Source: Planctomycetaceae bacterium (lineage in GTDB: Bacteria; Planctomycetota; Planctomycetia; Planctomycetales; Planctomycetaceae). Taken from it: 64,000 nucleotides of DNA. This document shows positions 53,153 to 64,000 of this stretch, piece after piece. Positions within the stretch are counted from its first letter, which is position 1. Each line of letters opens with the position of its first letter. The notes beneath the pieces are model-generated. The model had not been told where the DNA came from, ran no database searches, and saw only the letters and a list, made by a program, of their open reading frames with translations. A program made the translations under genes and the position numbers. The stretch lies in contig CANJQC010000006.1 of the NCBI GenBank assembly GCA_947476295.1, forward strand, positions 1-64,000. Direction: 5' to 3'.

Positions 53153-54202
53153 TTATCTCACCGCGTCCAGCGCTTCTCGATATGGGGCTGCAATCAGAAA
53201 GAAGATTCGGAAGATAAAGAAGACAATCAGAACCACAACCGACAGCCAGATTGCCCCGCTGAAAAAGACCGTCAGGCGATTCATTGAGCGGCGGGCTTCG
53301 TCGTCAAACAGATGACTTAGGCGATCCAGTTGTTCGGGCACGGTACCGGTTTCTTCCGCCGTCGCAACCACCTGCAGATATTCCATCGGGAACAACCGCG
53401 ATGAGGTCAATGCGTCTGTCAGCGTTTCGCCGTCTTTCATCTGCTGCCAGATCCAGGGTTCGGCCGCGATAAACGCTCCGTTGGCGGTCGCCTTCAGGCT
53501 GCATTCTAACGACGGACGGATACTCATGCCCGCCTGCTGAGTCAGCGCGAAACACCAGGAAAAGCGTGAGATCGCAAACGATTGCATGCACCTGCCAATC
53601 ACCGGGACGCGCAGCAACAGTGGATGCATCGCCATCTGGCCCGCAGGATAATTGGAAATCATTTTCCATCCCAGATAGCCTAACACCGCCCCCGCAATCC
53701 AACTCAGAAACCATTTCGCCGATCCAGACGATCCGTAGAGCCCGAGGCCAATAATGTCAAGCGGTTTTCCATTCGCCTGCGGCGGCAATAACCCAAGGAT
53801 GAAGATCAACAGGCCGACAATGCCGATCGCCGCCACAAGTTGAATCACGGGCCATGCAATCTGCGACCGGAACTCACGAACCTGCTGCACGCGGGCTTCA
53901 TAGTATTTTGCCAGTGAAGCAAATACTTCCGGTGCGGTGCCCGTCAGCTCACCGACGTTGACAAGGTCGCGGAAAAGTGGCGGGTACAGTTCGCCTTCTT
54001 TATTTAATGATTCTGCCAGCGACGAACCGCCGGCGATGGCTTTCTGAATTCGCTGCGCACTTGACGCCAGCCGGGAGTCTCTTGACTGTTGCGACGAAGT
54101 CTGCAGCGATTTTCGAACATCCACACCGGCTTCCAGCATCCGCGCCATCGAACGACTGAACGCACCCAGTGCCTGCGACGAAATCTGACGACTGCGAATC
54201 AT
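53153..54202 (-). CDS. Type II secretion system F family protein
   Basis: FSRSMARMLEAGVDVRKSLQTSS...LFRDLVNVGELTGTAPEVFASLAKYYE...VVATAEETGTVPEQLDRLSHLFDDEA. Confidence 0.93.
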   Translation of the reverse strand: MIRSRQISSQALGAFSRSMARMLEAGVDVRKSLQTSSQQSRDSRLASSAQRIQKAIAGGSSLAESLNKEGELYPPLFRDLVNVGELTGTAPEVFASLAKYYEARVQQVREFRSQIAWPVIQLVAAIGIVGLLIFILGLLPPQANGKPLDIIGLGLYGSSGSAKWFLSWIAGAVLGYLGWKMISNYPAGQMAMHPLLLRVPVIGRCMQSFAISRFSWCFALTQQAGMSIRPSLECSLKATANGAFIAAEPWIWQQMKDGETLTDALTSSRLFPMEYLQVVATAEETGTVPEQLDRLSHLFDDEARRSMNRLTVFFSGAIWLSVVVLIVFFIFRIFFLIAAPYREALDAVR

Positions 54203-54221
54203 GTGAACTCCGAAAAACTGT

Positions 54222-55904
54222 CTATCCAGGACTTGGCGTCGTCACGGCCTTTTCCACCTCATCGAGCATCTGCGCCCTGCGGAAAGGTTTGTAGAGTACC
54301 GCCTTCAAACCCTCCTGCCGCGCCTTCACAATCGAGTGCGATGCATCGTATCCAAACCCGGTCATCATAATGATTGGTACATGGCTGTTAATTTCACGAA
54401 GTCGGCGAAAACATTCGTAACCGTTGGCATCCGACAGCCGAATATCGGTCAGCACAACGTCGTAATGATAGTTACGCAGCATCGCACAGCCTTCGGTGGC
54501 GTTCTGCACGGCTTCAACTTCGCAACCCATTTGCCCCAGCAGGTTGTGAGCATCGTCGCGGGCGGCGGAATCCTGATCCACAACAAGGACTCGCTTACCC
54601 ATCAATGCTTTTCGCGGCGGTCGCTGGGTCGGCGTCTTGCTGAGCATGTTCGCGGCGTCCGATTTCTCCGGCATACTGCCGACATGTCCGGTAATCTTTC
54701 GAACTCGATCTGTGATCAAATGCAGGCGGTCGCAGACATCCGGATCGTGTCCGATATAACGTTCCAGAATCCAGGTGGCGGCGTTAAGAATTTCGTCAGA
54801 TGGCTTTGAGACCTCCCGCCGCATTCGGTCCGAATTCTCGGTTTCTGCTGTGACTTTTTCAGCGGCCAGCAGTTGCAATTGATTGAGCGAACTGGCCACA
54901 ACACGACTGAACAGTGTCAGGAAGTCCAGATCTGTCTGATTGAACGAAAGCGTTCCTGGACTTTCGACGTTAAATGTACCCAGAACCGTATCACGAATCA
55001 TCAACGGCACGGTGAGTGAACTTCGGGCATCGGTCGCGCCTCGCAGATACAGCGGATCGCTCTGCGTATCGGAACACAGATAACTGCGTTTGCTGAACGC
55101 AACAAAACCTGTCACACCGTTGCCGCTTTCCAGCGCATACAATGCCCGGACAGCCGCTTCAGGGTCCATGCCATATTCCAGCAACGGAAGCAGTTCCTGA
55201 GTTTCCGGATCGCGAAGTCGAATTTCGAAGGTATCGTAGCCTAGGACTTCCTGAGTAAACTGCAGAATCTGATCCTTCAGCAGCATGACACGTTCTTCGT
55301 GAGTCATCGCCGTCACTTCTTCAGGCGTCAGATTGCCCATCTCCAAGCCTGCCCGATAGATGGCGTCCTGCTTTTGTTTTTCCAGAACATGACTGCTGAC
55401 ATCGCGCACTGTCAGAATCATCGCCTGTTTTTTGTCACCTTCGAGATTGATGGTGGTTCTGGCCAGTCGCAGCCCCAGCGAACTGCGATCTTCGCGACGA
55501 ACAGTCAACGACGCAACTTCACCAGGACTCGCAGGTATGGCGATCCGTCCCAAGTCCGTTCCATCCGCCGGGCGAATGGTGTCCTGCAATGGCTGCCCGA
55601 CGAGCAGGTCCGCCGTTTGCAGCAACTGACGAAATGTGGTGTTGTGCCACAGGATATTAAGACCTTCATCCAGCAGCACTATCCCATCCGGCAAAGCGCT
55701 CAGCAAGCCCATTGCACAGACCTGCAGGTCGGACATCAACTGTGGTTCGGAGCCATCGACCACAAGGTAATCTGCCAGGGCATGCGGCAGTCTGACGTCG
55801 TTCGCAGAGACGACTTCCAGTTGTTCGCGGGTCAGTTCTTTGAGTTTTTGAACAGTGGAGGCTGTTTTTCCAATCACCAGCATGCGCTGACGAGATGCGG
55901 TCAT
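54222..55904 (-). CDS. PAS/GAF sensor protein with C-terminal response-regulator receiver domain
   Basis: PAS-like LSALPDGIVLLDEGLNILWHNTTFRQLL; GAF region; receiver KRVLVVDQDSAARDDA...DVVLTDIRLSDANGYECFRRLRE...MMTGFG...VLYKPF. Confidence 0.88.
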   Translation of the reverse strand: MTASRQRMLVIGKTASTVQKLKELTREQLEVVSANDVRLPHALADYLVVDGSEPQLMSDLQVCAMGLLSALPDGIVLLDEGLNILWHNTTFRQLLQTADLLVGQPLQDTIRPADGTDLGRIAIPASPGEVASLTVRREDRSSLGLRLARTTINLEGDKKQAMILTVRDVSSHVLEKQKQDAIYRAGLEMGNLTPEEVTAMTHEERVMLLKDQILQFTQEVLGYDTFEIRLRDPETQELLPLLEYGMDPEAAVRALYALESGNGVTGFVAFSKRSYLCSDTQSDPLYLRGATDARSSLTVPLMIRDTVLGTFNVESPGTLSFNQTDLDFLTLFSRVVASSLNQLQLLAAEKVTAETENSDRMRREVSKPSDEILNAATWILERYIGHDPDVCDRLHLITDRVRKITGHVGSMPEKSDAANMLSKTPTQRPPRKALMGKRVLVVDQDSAARDDAHNLLGQMGCEVEAVQNATEGCAMLRNYHYDVVLTDIRLSDANGYECFRRLREINSHVPIIMMTGFGYDASHSIVKARQEGLKAVLYKPFRRAQMLDEVEKAVTTPSPG

Positions 55905-56117
55905 CTGACAAATCCTTGAAGCCCGTTTCGGCACGCTGCAGACTAAATTGACAAGCAGCGGAATGACAATCCCGTTTCGCCTCAGACGCCATTGCCAGAA
56001 AGACAATCGGAAAACGCGACTCACTCAGGATTCTGCCCGTTGAACGTCAGGACTGCAAGAAGGATTCGTAATCTCCCTCAAACCCGGCAAAGTTTGACGG
56101 TGCCGTATTCTGTGATT

Positions 56118-57092
56118 TCACACAGGCTTAGCCAGCAGACCGCACGCCGCACGAACTCGCTCGAGAACTTCCTGAGCTTTGGCACGCGCCCGATGAGCGC
56201 CTTCCCGGAGAATATCTTCGACGATATCTGGCGATGTCTCCAACTGCGTGCGGCGTGCAAACGCAGTTTCAAAGTGGGCAATTGCCGCTTCGTACAAAGC
56301 TTGTTTGGCTTCGCCATAACCCATACCGCCCGCACGATAGCGTCCCGTTAATGTCATTTGTGCTTCAGGTGTGGCAAACAATTTGTAGAGCTCAAACACT
56401 GAACAGGTATCCGGGTTCTTAGAGGACTCCTTCGATGTCGAATCAGTCTTGATCGACATAATCATCTTTCCCAGTTTCTTTGGCGTTTCGAAAATCGGAA
56501 TTATGTTGTCGTAACTCTTGGACATCTTTTCACCGTCCCTCCCCGGCACTTTCGCAGAATCGTCCAGCACATAGGCCTCTGGCAAATGCAAGGTGTCGCC
56601 ATAAATTGTGTTGAATCGCTGCGCGAGGTCACGCGTGACTTCAACATGCTGAATCTGATCCGCTCCAACGGGTACCGTTGTACTGTCGTAGATCAGAATG
56701 TCGGCGGCCATCAGAACCGGGTAAGTGAACAGGCCGGCGTCCGCCGCAATGCCTTTTGCTTTCTTGTCTTTGAAGGCATGGCATTTTTCGAGCAAATGCA
56801 TTTGTGCGATGGTCATCAGCAACCATGTGAGTTCCGTGGTTTCCGGCACATCTGATTGGCGAAAGAGCGTGGCCCGCTGGGGGTCCAGTCCCAGTGCGAG
56901 CAGGTCCAGTGCTGCGTCTTTTACATTCTGCCGCAAAACGTGCGGTTCCCTCACCGTCGTCAAGGCATGCAGATCCGCAATAAAATAGAAAGACTGCTCA
57001 TGCCCCTGAAGCGCTATGTACTGCCGAATTGCACCGAAGTAATTGCCCCAATGGAATCGACCTGTAGGTTGAATACCGGAAAGAATTTTCAT
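56118..57092 (-). CDS. trpS: Tryptophan--tRNA ligase
   Basis: [68 protein letters not shown]. Confidence 0.97.
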   Translation of the reverse strand: MKILSGIQPTGRFHWGNYFGAIRQYIALQGHEQSFYFIADLHALTTVREPHVLRQNVKDAALDLLALGLDPQRATLFRQSDVPETTELTWLLMTIAQMHLLEKCHAFKDKKAKGIAADAGLFTYPVLMAADILIYDSTTVPVGADQIQHVEVTRDLAQRFNTIYGDTLHLPEAYVLDDSAKVPGRDGEKMSKSYDNIIPIFETPKKLGKMIMSIKTDSTSKESSKNPDTCSVFELYKLFATPEAQMTLTGRYRAGGMGYGEAKQALYEAAIAHFETAFARRTQLETSPDIVEDILREGAHRARAKAQEVLERVRAACGLLAKPV

Positions 57093-57210
57093 GGATAAAC
57101 GTCGTTTGTGCTGCATGTGCATTGGACATTTCTGTCCGACATGCTGTCAGCAAACTTTCCTGTTGGGAGAAATCGGTCGAGCGGCCCAAATGACTTTTGT
57201 GGAGATTAAT

Positions 57211-58128
57211 CTACGCAGTCGTAGTTTTCAGCGTTCCGACAATTTCCGCAACGCTGACGGCCCCCAGAGTCTGCAACGCGGCCGGAAGTTCGCGAACAAG
57301 TTGATTGGCAAGGCCTGGATTATAGAAGTTTGCGGTGCCGATCTGAACCGCAGTCGCCCCCACCAGGAAAAACTCCATGACGTCGTCGATCGACTGAATT
57401 CCGCCAATCCCAATGATCGGGATGTTCACCGCCCTAGAAACCTGCCAGACGATGCGGAGAGCCAGTGGCTTGATGGCCGGGCCACTCAGCCCACCCAACA
57501 CATTCCCGAGCACAGGACGTCGTTTCTTCCAGTCTACGGCCATTCCTTGAAACGTGTTGATGAGTGAAACGGCATCAGCACCAGCGTCAGCCACCGCTTG
57601 AGCGATTGGCACCACACTGGTAACGTTGGGTGTGAGCTTCGCAATCACCGGAATGTCACACACGCTGCGGACCGCTGCGACAACTTCCGCAGCGAGTTCC
57701 GGATTCGTGCCAAAATCGACACCACCTGAAACGTTCGGGCAGGAGATATTCAGTTCAATCGCTGCCACGCCTGCGCACTGATTCAGGACGCTCGCCATAC
57801 GCCGAAAATCGTCGTTCGTCTTCGCGGCGATGTTGACAATGATCGCCGTCCCAAGGCCGCTGAGATACGGGAGTTTTTCAGCCACGAATTGATCAAATCC
57901 GTCGTTGTCCAGACCGATGGAATTCAACATGCCACTGGCCGTCTCAACCGTCCGGGGCGGCGCATTTCCGGGACGTGGTTGCGGCGTTACCGTCTTAGGG
58001 ACAATCCCACCCAGTTGCGTAAAATCTACAAAGGCGGTCATCTCTTTTGCGTAACCAAAGGTGCCGGACGCAACCAGAATCGGATTCTGAAGCCGCAGTC
58101 GGTTCAGGCTGACACCTAACGCCGTCAT
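57211..58128 (-). CDS. pyrD: Dihydroorotate dehydrogenase
   Basis: [18 protein letters not shown]...[16 protein letters not shown]...[33 protein letters not shown]...[14 protein letters not shown]. Confidence 0.96.
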   Translation of the reverse strand: MTALGVSLNRLRLQNPILVASGTFGYAKEMTAFVDFTQLGGIVPKTVTPQPRPGNAPPRTVETASGMLNSIGLDNDGFDQFVAEKLPYLSGLGTAIIVNIAAKTNDDFRRMASVLNQCAGVAAIELNISCPNVSGGVDFGTNPELAAEVVAAVRSVCDIPVIAKLTPNVTSVVPIAQAVADAGADAVSLINTFQGMAVDWKKRRPVLGNVLGGLSGPAIKPLALRIVWQVSRAVNIPIIGIGGIQSIDDVMEFFLVGATAVQIGTANFYNPGLANQLVRELPAALQTLGAVSVAEIVGTLKTTTA

Positions 58129-58273
58129 TCGTCTTTGATCCTTGGCACGTTTTCTGGTTGGGCCTGATCTCACATGGCAGCACGATCATAGCTGGTTCGT
58201 GAGAGATTCTCGAAGGCTGACTCGGACATGCATGTCTAGGGTACAGAAATCCCACTCGAACTGGAAAGTTGAG

Positions 58274-58804
58274 CTATGGTGCTGGTGAAACCGGCGTTAA
58301 GGTCGCTGGCTCCGCCTTTGGCCTTGATGCCGCAACCTTGGCGATTCCGCTCATCGCCACAATCAAAAGGCCGAGCAGAATCGCGATCGTCGTCCATTTG
58401 GCGGCGTTATCGCGAAACTTCTGAGTTCCCTTTGATCGTCCCACGAGCACAAATGCAATGATGAACACACCCGCCGCCAAGATGATCTTGGCGTCAACCA
58501 TCGCATGCCACAGTCCGTCACCTTTATGCAGGGGAAGAGCTTTGACATAATTGTAGATACCGCTCAACAGCAAGCCGCCAATCGCGGCATGAACGAATCT
58601 CTTCCATCGGCCACGAACAGCTTCCTTAAGCTCCTGCGATTGATCTTTTAACACAGGCCCAACTACAAACTTCAGGCAAATCGAGCCGCCCAGGAGGACG
58701 ATCGCTGAGCCGATATGCAGCCAGCGGGAAACAATGCCGAGTATCAGATCGAGATCCATAGAAAAACTTTCAAACAATTCAAACAGTTGGTCAGAGAACT
58801 TCAC
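58274..58804 (-). CDS. CopD-like / DUF2269-like hypothetical membrane protein
   Basis: RWLHIGSAIVLLGGSICLKFVV; four predicted TM; M at 58759 is an alternative start; overlaps methyltransferase stop. Confidence 0.72.
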   Translation of the reverse strand: MKFSDQLFELFESFSMDLDLILGIVSRWLHIGSAIVLLGGSICLKFVVGPVLKDQSQELKEAVRGRWKRFVHAAIGGLLLSGIYNYVKALPLHKGDGLWHAMVDAKIILAAGVFIIAFVLVGRSKGTQKFRDNAAKWTTIAILLGLLIVAMSGIAKVAASRPKAEPATLTPVSPAP

Positions 58805-59583
58805 TTCCGTCGTAACACAAACACGACATCTTCGGTCATTCCGCTCACCACATGCGGCTGCCGGATGTTGTAGGAAAAGTCATACGTTTCGGCGATCTCC
58901 AGCTGAGGCACGGATTTCACAAGCGACAAAAACTGTGAATGCCTGTAAGTACGATATTCCATGTGATCCACAATCCGCATTCGTTTCGTCGGAGTAAACA
59001 CGTCGATATTGAGGCCGAGGTGTTCCAGACGCTTCTTACGATCAATTCCCTTGGACCACATGTGCGAATTGACCACAAGATTGCCGCGCCGTGCTGACCA
59101 GCTTTCTTCCTGCATTGGTGGACAGGACGTTGGCTCCAGATGAATACCCAGCACATACAGCCCGCCTTTAGTCATCGCTTTGGCCATGCATTCGAGATGA
59201 CTGCGTGCCTGCTTTTCGGTCGCGAGGTGGCGAAAACTGTTGATCATGTTGAAGGAGGCGTCGAACTTCTTCTTTACCTTGAAGTCCGACATATCACCAA
59301 CGACAACGGCCTCCGGCAGTTTGTATTTTCTCAGGCGTTCGTTGCAGAAATCAACCGCCTTTGAATTCAGATCATTGCCTGCCACATCATAACCGGATCG
59401 GCCCAGCTTAATCAGCAGCCGCCCGGTGCCACACGCAGGTTCGAAGACTCGCTTCACGTCGCAGCCCGCGTGTTTGGCGAAGCAGGCCTTCAGGAACCGA
59501 AATTCCGCCGCCACGTCCGATCCAAATAGAAGGTCGTAGTACTTGGGATAGTCGTAGATGCTGGCGGCAACTTCAATCGACAT
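58801..59583 (-). CDS. Class I SAM-dependent methyltransferase
   Basis: YDYPKYYDLLFGSDVAAEFRFLKACF...RVFEPACGTGRLLIKLGRSGYDVAGNDLN. Confidence 0.9.
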   Translation of the reverse strand: MSIEVAASIYDYPKYYDLLFGSDVAAEFRFLKACFAKHAGCDVKRVFEPACGTGRLLIKLGRSGYDVAGNDLNSKAVDFCNERLRKYKLPEAVVVGDMSDFKVKKKFDASFNMINSFRHLATEKQARSHLECMAKAMTKGGLYVLGIHLEPTSCPPMQEESWSARRGNLVVNSHMWSKGIDRKKRLEHLGLNIDVFTPTKRMRIVDHMEYRTYRHSQFLSLVKSVPQLEIAETYDFSYNIRQPHVVSGMTEDVVFVLRRK

Positions 59584-59985
59584 GCAGTAAACTTCAGAAT
59601 GTTTTAGTGGCTTCAGGGCTGGCCCGCACCTTAGAGCGTAGCAATTCTGGTGCGCAGCTTACCGTCTCTACGCATGAAAGCAGCAGGCTGGGCAACGGGA
59701 ACCCTGAAAAAAACAGCGTCTGCAGGTTTTTCGCAACTTTTGGCCAGCATGAGAAGCCTTTGCGAATCTCAATAACAGTTATCTATCTGGTGTTGAACGT
59801 TGAATTCCAGGTCGATATGCTTCCCCGCTTGCGAAAAACCGGGCTCAAGAGGAACTATGGTTCCACAGGCTGGTTTGCAGATTAGAAATTTGAGGGTTCC
59901 GACGGCTCAGGCAGGAATGCTGCATCCCTCAAACACATATTGAATTCACTGGTTTCTAACGAGTTTTGATTCAGGGTGCTCCCAG

Positions 59986-60543
59986 ATGTCGCAGGATCTT
60001 CTTTTGAAGGCAGAACGCCGTACAACACTCGGCAAAGTTGAGACTCGCCGCTTGCGCAGCACGGGTCGAGTGCCAGCAAATATCTATGGGATGGGCAAGG
60101 CAGGCGTGTCCGCCTCCGTGTGCGGTGATGCCGTCGGTAGACTGGTCGCAACACTGTCGTCGGTTGTGGATGTGGAAGTAGACGGAACGGTCGATAAGGC
60201 TGTTGTGCAGGAATTGCAATGGGACGTGTTCAGCACGAAAGTGCTGCATGTGGATTTGCGTCGCGTCGACCCAAGTGGTCGTGCAACCGTCGATGTCGCT
60301 CTGGAGCTGCGTGGTGAGGCAGTTGGCTTGAAAGACGGTGGAGCCGTTCGTCAGTTGTCAAAAGTCGTCACGATCGACTGTCCGGATTTTCGAATTCCAA
60401 AGTCGATTGTTGTGCGAATGGGGGCTTTGCAGATTGGGGATGCCGTCAAAGCCAGTGACCTTCAACTGCCAAATCATGCCAGGTTGGTGACGTCGGCAGA
60501 CGAAGTACTTGTCGAGCTATATGATTCTCGCAAGGCAGTTTAG
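59986..60543 (+). CDS. rplY: 50S ribosomal protein L25/general stress protein Ctc
   Basis: RTTLGKVETRRLRSTGRVPANIYGMG; followed by pth. Confidence 0.92.
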   Translation: MSQDLLLKAERRTTLGKVETRRLRSTGRVPANIYGMGKAGVSASVCGDAVGRLVATLSSVVDVEVDGTVDKAVVQELQWDVFSTKVLHVDLRRVDPSGRATVDVALELRGEAVGLKDGGAVRQLSKVVTIDCPDFRIPKSIVVRMGALQIGDAVKASDLQLPNHARLVTSADEVLVELYDSRKAV

Positions 60544-60569
60544 GTAATGGCTGGGCCGGTTCCGGGTTC

Positions 60570-61148
60570 ATGCCGATGAAACTGGTTGTGGGGCTTGGAA
60601 ATCCGGGTGCTCAATACGTTGGCACTCGCCATAACGCGGGTTTCGATGTGATTGTGGAGCTTGTGCGGCGTTGGCAGCCGGGCAAGTCGCAGATGAAATT
60701 TTCGTCGGAGATCTGGGAAGTCTTTGCCGATAAGGGCAAGGTCTTGCTGATCACGCCGACAACGTATATGAATCGAAGCGGCGAAGCTGTGCAGCAGATC
60801 ACCCGTTTCTATCAGGTCTTACCGCAAGACGTGGCGGTTGTTTGTGATGATATTAATCTTCCGCTGGGTCGGGTTCGCTGGCGAGCCAGTGGATCGGCCG
60901 GCGGTCAAAAAGGGTTGGCCGACATTATTCAAAGTTTGGGGACTGATGAAATTCCTCGACTGCGACTGGGTGTCGGGCGTCCTCCTGGGCAGATGGATGC
61001 TGCCGCATTTGTTTTGTCTCGCTTTCGCTCTGAGGAGCGTGGAGAGTCAGAAATAATGACAGCGATTGCTGCAGATTCTGTGGAAGCATGGGTTGCGGAT
61101 GGTGTTGTCAGTGTGATGAATCGATTCAATCGTTCATCGGAAGAATAG
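60570..61148 (+). CDS. pth: Aminoacyl-tRNA (peptidyl-tRNA) hydrolase
   Basis: MKLVVGLGNPGAQYVGTRHNAGFDVI...TPTTYMNRSGEAV...CDDINLPLGRVRWRASGSAGGQKGLADI. Confidence 0.97.
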   Translation: MPMKLVVGLGNPGAQYVGTRHNAGFDVIVELVRRWQPGKSQMKFSSEIWEVFADKGKVLLITPTTYMNRSGEAVQQITRFYQVLPQDVAVVCDDINLPLGRVRWRASGSAGGQKGLADIIQSLGTDEIPRLRLGVGRPPGQMDAAAFVLSRFRSEERGESEIMTAIAADSVEAWVADGVVSVMNRFNRSSEE

Positions 61149-61254
61149 TATTCTAATTCAAACCAGCGTGTTGTAAGGTCAGTCGGTTCCCGGCACAGCG
61201 AAGTCCTCTTCGGGTTAGCGTCGTCAGGGTTGTTTTTTCAGGAGCAGTCGTTTC

Positions 61255-61707
61255 GTGTCAGCCGTAGCAGAAAACCCAGTGCGACAGCATTTTTATGAAG
61301 GCATGTTCCTTGTTGACAGTGGCAAATTTGCGACTGACTCGGACGCCGTGATCAACGAAATCATGACGGTTCTTGCCAAGGCAGGTGCGACCGTGGTCGC
61401 TCACCGTCCATGGCAGGACGGAAAGCTGGCCTATGAGATCCAGGGCATGAAGAAGGGCCTTCACTACATTGTGTGTTTCACAATGCGTGGTGCCGGAATG
61501 AAGACACTGATTCGACAGTGCCAGTTGAACGAGACGATCATCCGTCAGATGGTTATCGCACACTCTCAGCACATCTTTGATGCAACAGTGGCGTCCCTTA
61601 CGGGCGCTGCATCGTCGCAGGCAGCAGAAGCACCTGAGAGCGAGCGGCCAGCACGTGGGCGGAGCGATCGCCGACGCGATGATGCTGGCCCCGAAGACGA
61701 CGAATAG
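61255..61707 (+). CDS. rpsF: 30S ribosomal protein S6
   Basis: [19 protein letters not shown]...[35 protein letters not shown] start; upstream of ssb/rplI. Confidence 0.92.
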   Translation: MSAVAENPVRQHFYEGMFLVDSGKFATDSDAVINEIMTVLAKAGATVVAHRPWQDGKLAYEIQGMKKGLHYIVCFTMRGAGMKTLIRQCQLNETIIRQMVIAHSQHIFDATVASLTGAASSQAAEAPESERPARGRSDRRRDDAGPEDDE

Positions 61708-61775
61708 GTTTGAAGGATTGGGCGGAGGGGCTGCCCAGTCCCAAGTTGTGTGTAGAGTCCGGAACGGAGCGACTC

Positions 61776-62354
61776 ATGGCCTCATTTAACAAAGTTATCC
61801 TAGTCGGTAACCTGACGCGCGATCCAGAGGTGCGGTACATTCCTAGTGGAACCGCAGTGTGTGATATTTCGCTTGCGGTCAACAGTCAGTGGACAGATCG
61901 CAAGACGAATGAACGCAAGGAAGAAGTGACCTTTGTCGAGGTTACTCTGTGGGGCCGTACGGCGGAGATCGCCGGTGAGTATTTGGCGAAGGGACGGCCG
62001 GTTCTGATTGAGGGTCGGCTGAGCCTAGATTCATGGGAAGACAAAGAAACGGGACAGAAGCGTTCCAAGTTGAAGGTAATTGCCGACGGAATGCAGTTAC
62101 TGGGAAGTCGCGATGGTGGAGGGGGCTCAGGCGGCGGTGGATCGACGGGTGCGGGCAGTGGCGGAAGCACGGCAGCTCGAGGACCAGCACGACAGGCTTC
62201 CGCACCTTCTCAACCGCCGGGAAATCGTGGAAACGACAGCCGTGTGAATGAGAGCGGAAATGACCGCGGCGGTGACGCGGATTCCTATCGGTCTCCCGAT
62301 CAGACATTTTACGATGACATGCCCTCTGGTGGGGGCGACGAGGTTCCTTTCTAG
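61776..62354 (+). CDS. ssb: Single-stranded DNA-binding protein
   Basis: [36 protein letters not shown]...[32 protein letters not shown]; acidic tail ...GGDEVPF. Confidence 0.97.
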   Translation: MASFNKVILVGNLTRDPEVRYIPSGTAVCDISLAVNSQWTDRKTNERKEEVTFVEVTLWGRTAEIAGEYLAKGRPVLIEGRLSLDSWEDKETGQKRSKLKVIADGMQLLGSRDGGGGSGGGGSTGAGSGGSTAARGPARQASAPSQPPGNRGNDSRVNESGNDRGGDADSYRSPDQTFYDDMPSGGGDEVPF

Positions 62355-62462
62355 GGAATCTGTAAGACTCGATGGTTTTGATGATAATTTCTAGTGATCG
62401 AACGGGGGTTTCCAGCGATGGTACTGCTCGATCAGGAATGGTGAATAAGGAATCGGTTTCCG

Positions 62463-62951
62463 ATGGCTCGCGCAGTTCAATCAACTTCACGCAATGTAGA
62501 AGTCCTTCTCGTACACGACGTTGACAATCTTGGTCAGCGGGGTGAAATCGTTCGGGTCAAGCCCGGTTATGCCCGCAACTTTCTTTTGCCGCAGGGCAAA
62601 GCGACCGTTGCGACACATCAGAACAAGCGGATGGTCGAAAAACACAAGGAACGCCTCGCTGCAATCGAAGTGGGCCGCGTTAAGCAGCTTCAGCGCATCG
62701 CTGATGCCGTGAGCAAGTACAGCGCGACAATCGAAGCTCATGCGACGGCCGACAATCATCTGTACGGTTCCGTTGTGGCACGTGACATCAGCGAAGCACT
62801 CAAAGCAGCCGGACATCCAGTCGAGGCCGAGCATGTTCGTCTCGACGGGCCGATTAAAGAGCTGGGCATGTATACCGTTAAACTGAAGTTCCACGACAAG
62901 GTCCAGAGCGAAGTCAAGGTCTGGGTTGTGCCTTCAGCGACCAGCGGTTGA
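62463..62951 (+). CDS. rplI: 50S ribosomal protein L9
   Basis: VEVLLVHDVDNLGQRGEIVRVKPGYARNFLLPQGKA. Confidence 0.97.
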   Translation: MARAVQSTSRNVEVLLVHDVDNLGQRGEIVRVKPGYARNFLLPQGKATVATHQNKRMVEKHKERLAAIEVGRVKQLQRIADAVSKYSATIEAHATADNHLYGSVVARDISEALKAAGHPVEAEHVRLDGPIKELGMYTVKLKFHDKVQSEVKVWVVPSATSG

Positions 62952-63087
62952 TCGTCGAGTCCAGCGGCGGGCCGGGATGCCTTAGCACTCGGACCTCCGC
63001 TCGGATCGATCGACGACTGGCAGATCGTCGAGGGCGAAATATAAAAACGGCGAGTGTGGTGATTGGCCCTCTTGCAGGACAAATCAG

Positions 63088-63122
63088 AATCCTCAGACAT
63101 TGAATTGTCTGGGGATTTTTTC
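63088..63122 (+). terminator. Rho-independent terminator-like hairpin between rplI and dnaB
   Basis: ATCCTCAGACA-TTGAAT-TGTCTGGGGAT followed by TTTTTT. Confidence 0.75.
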
Positions 63123-63176
63123 TGGATGGAGCGACATGTTTTCGCTGCGCAAGCGAATCATGGGAAGTCAGGAACG

Positions 63177-64000
63177 ATGGCAGACGACAGACTCAAACTT
63201 CCTCCGCAGAATCTGGACGCCGAACGCGGCGTGCTGGGCAGTATTTTGCTGATGAACGAAGCCATCGACGAAGTCGGTGAATCACTCAAAGCCGAACACT
63301 TCTATAGTGACGCACATCAGAAGATGTATTCGGCCATTCACCGGCTGTATGAAAACGGCATTCGAGGCATCGATGCCATCACGCTGGCCGAAGAACTGGT
63401 GAGACGCGGCGAATTTGAAGACGTGGGCGGTGCGGGTTATCTGGCACAAATTCTGGAAGCCGTGCCACACGCCGCGCATGTGCGTTATTACGCCAGCATC
63501 GTCCGCGAAAAATGGATGCAGCGCAGTCTGATCTATGCGTGTACGGAGATTCTCAGCGAGAGCTACGAAGCCAGCAATGACGTAGAAGGTCTGCTGCAAA
63601 ACGCTGAACGTCGGATCTTTTCGATTCTGGAATCACAGGGTGATACCGCCAGTTTTGCGATCGCCGATATTTTGCTTGAAGCCTTCGCTCGCATCGAGGA
63701 GCGACAGCATACCGCCGGTGACGTCACTGGAATCACCAGCGGTTTTGCAGATCTGGATCATCAGACAACAGGCTTTCAGCCGACGGAACTTATCATCCTC
63801 GCAGCGCGTCCCAGCATGGGTAAGACCGCTCTGGTGTGCAACATTGCCGAAGCCGTCGCGAGAAAATCCAGCAAGGGGGTGTTGCTGTTCAGTCTGGAAC
63901 AGTCAAATCTTGAACTCGCGGAGCGATTTCTATCCATCACGGCACGCATTGACAGTCATGCCCTGCGATCCGGAACACTCACTAATGCACAGCACGATCA
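63177..64000 (+). CDS. dnaB: Replicative DNA helicase DnaB (partial, truncated by window end)
   Basis: ATGGCAGACGACAGACTC... translates to LPPQNLDAERGVLGSILLMNEAIDEV...; Walker A RPSMGKTA; no stop before 64000. Confidence 0.95.
   Translation, partial: MADDRLKLPPQNLDAERGVLGSILLMNEAIDEVGESLKAEHFYSDAHQKMYSAIHRLYENGIRGIDAITLAEELVRRGEFEDVGGAGYLAQILEAVPHAAHVRYYASIVREKWMQRSLIYACTEILSESYEASNDVEGLLQNAERRIFSILESQGDTASFAIADILLEAFARIEERQHTAGDVTGITSGFADLDHQTTGFQPTELIILAARPSMGKTALVCNIAEAVARKSSKGVLLFSLEQSNLELAERFLSITARIDSHALRSGTLTNAQHD

Overview
64 kb of a GC-moderate bacterial chromosome. Gene content (DUF1501 protein, MoxR/DUF58/DUF4129 cluster, GAF-HlyD fusion, many short palindromic repeats) points to a planctomycete. 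About 47 CDS can be supported. They include hrpA, an RDD-SpoIIM-DUF4129-DUF4350-MoxR-DUF58 envelope cluster, a GT2/LAB_N/GT39 lipid-glycosylation triad, a tetraheme cytochrome/FeS/NrfD module with no catalytic subunit, metH, nuoI/A/C/D, cysI, sat, a ~1157-aa protein recognised as PPi-type PEP carboxykinase, frr, dgkA, hisB, hisC, trpS, pyrD, and a rplY-pth-rpsF-ssb-rplI-dnaB block truncated by the window end. The most striking observations are: (1) several families of short inverted-repeat elements, some inserted IN FRAME inside housekeeping genes (two in hrpA, one in metH, probable ones in a DUF4129 gene and a beta-propeller gene), resembling the protein-coding palindromic elements of Rickettsia; (2) the PPi-PEPCK, which is usually annotated hypothetical; (3) an orphan quinone-linked electron-transfer module whose FeS subunit lacks one cluster cysteine; (4) a small Sm/LSM-like protein. 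No tRNA, rRNA, CRISPR, prophage or transposase was found. All calls come from reading the sequence; no searches were run.
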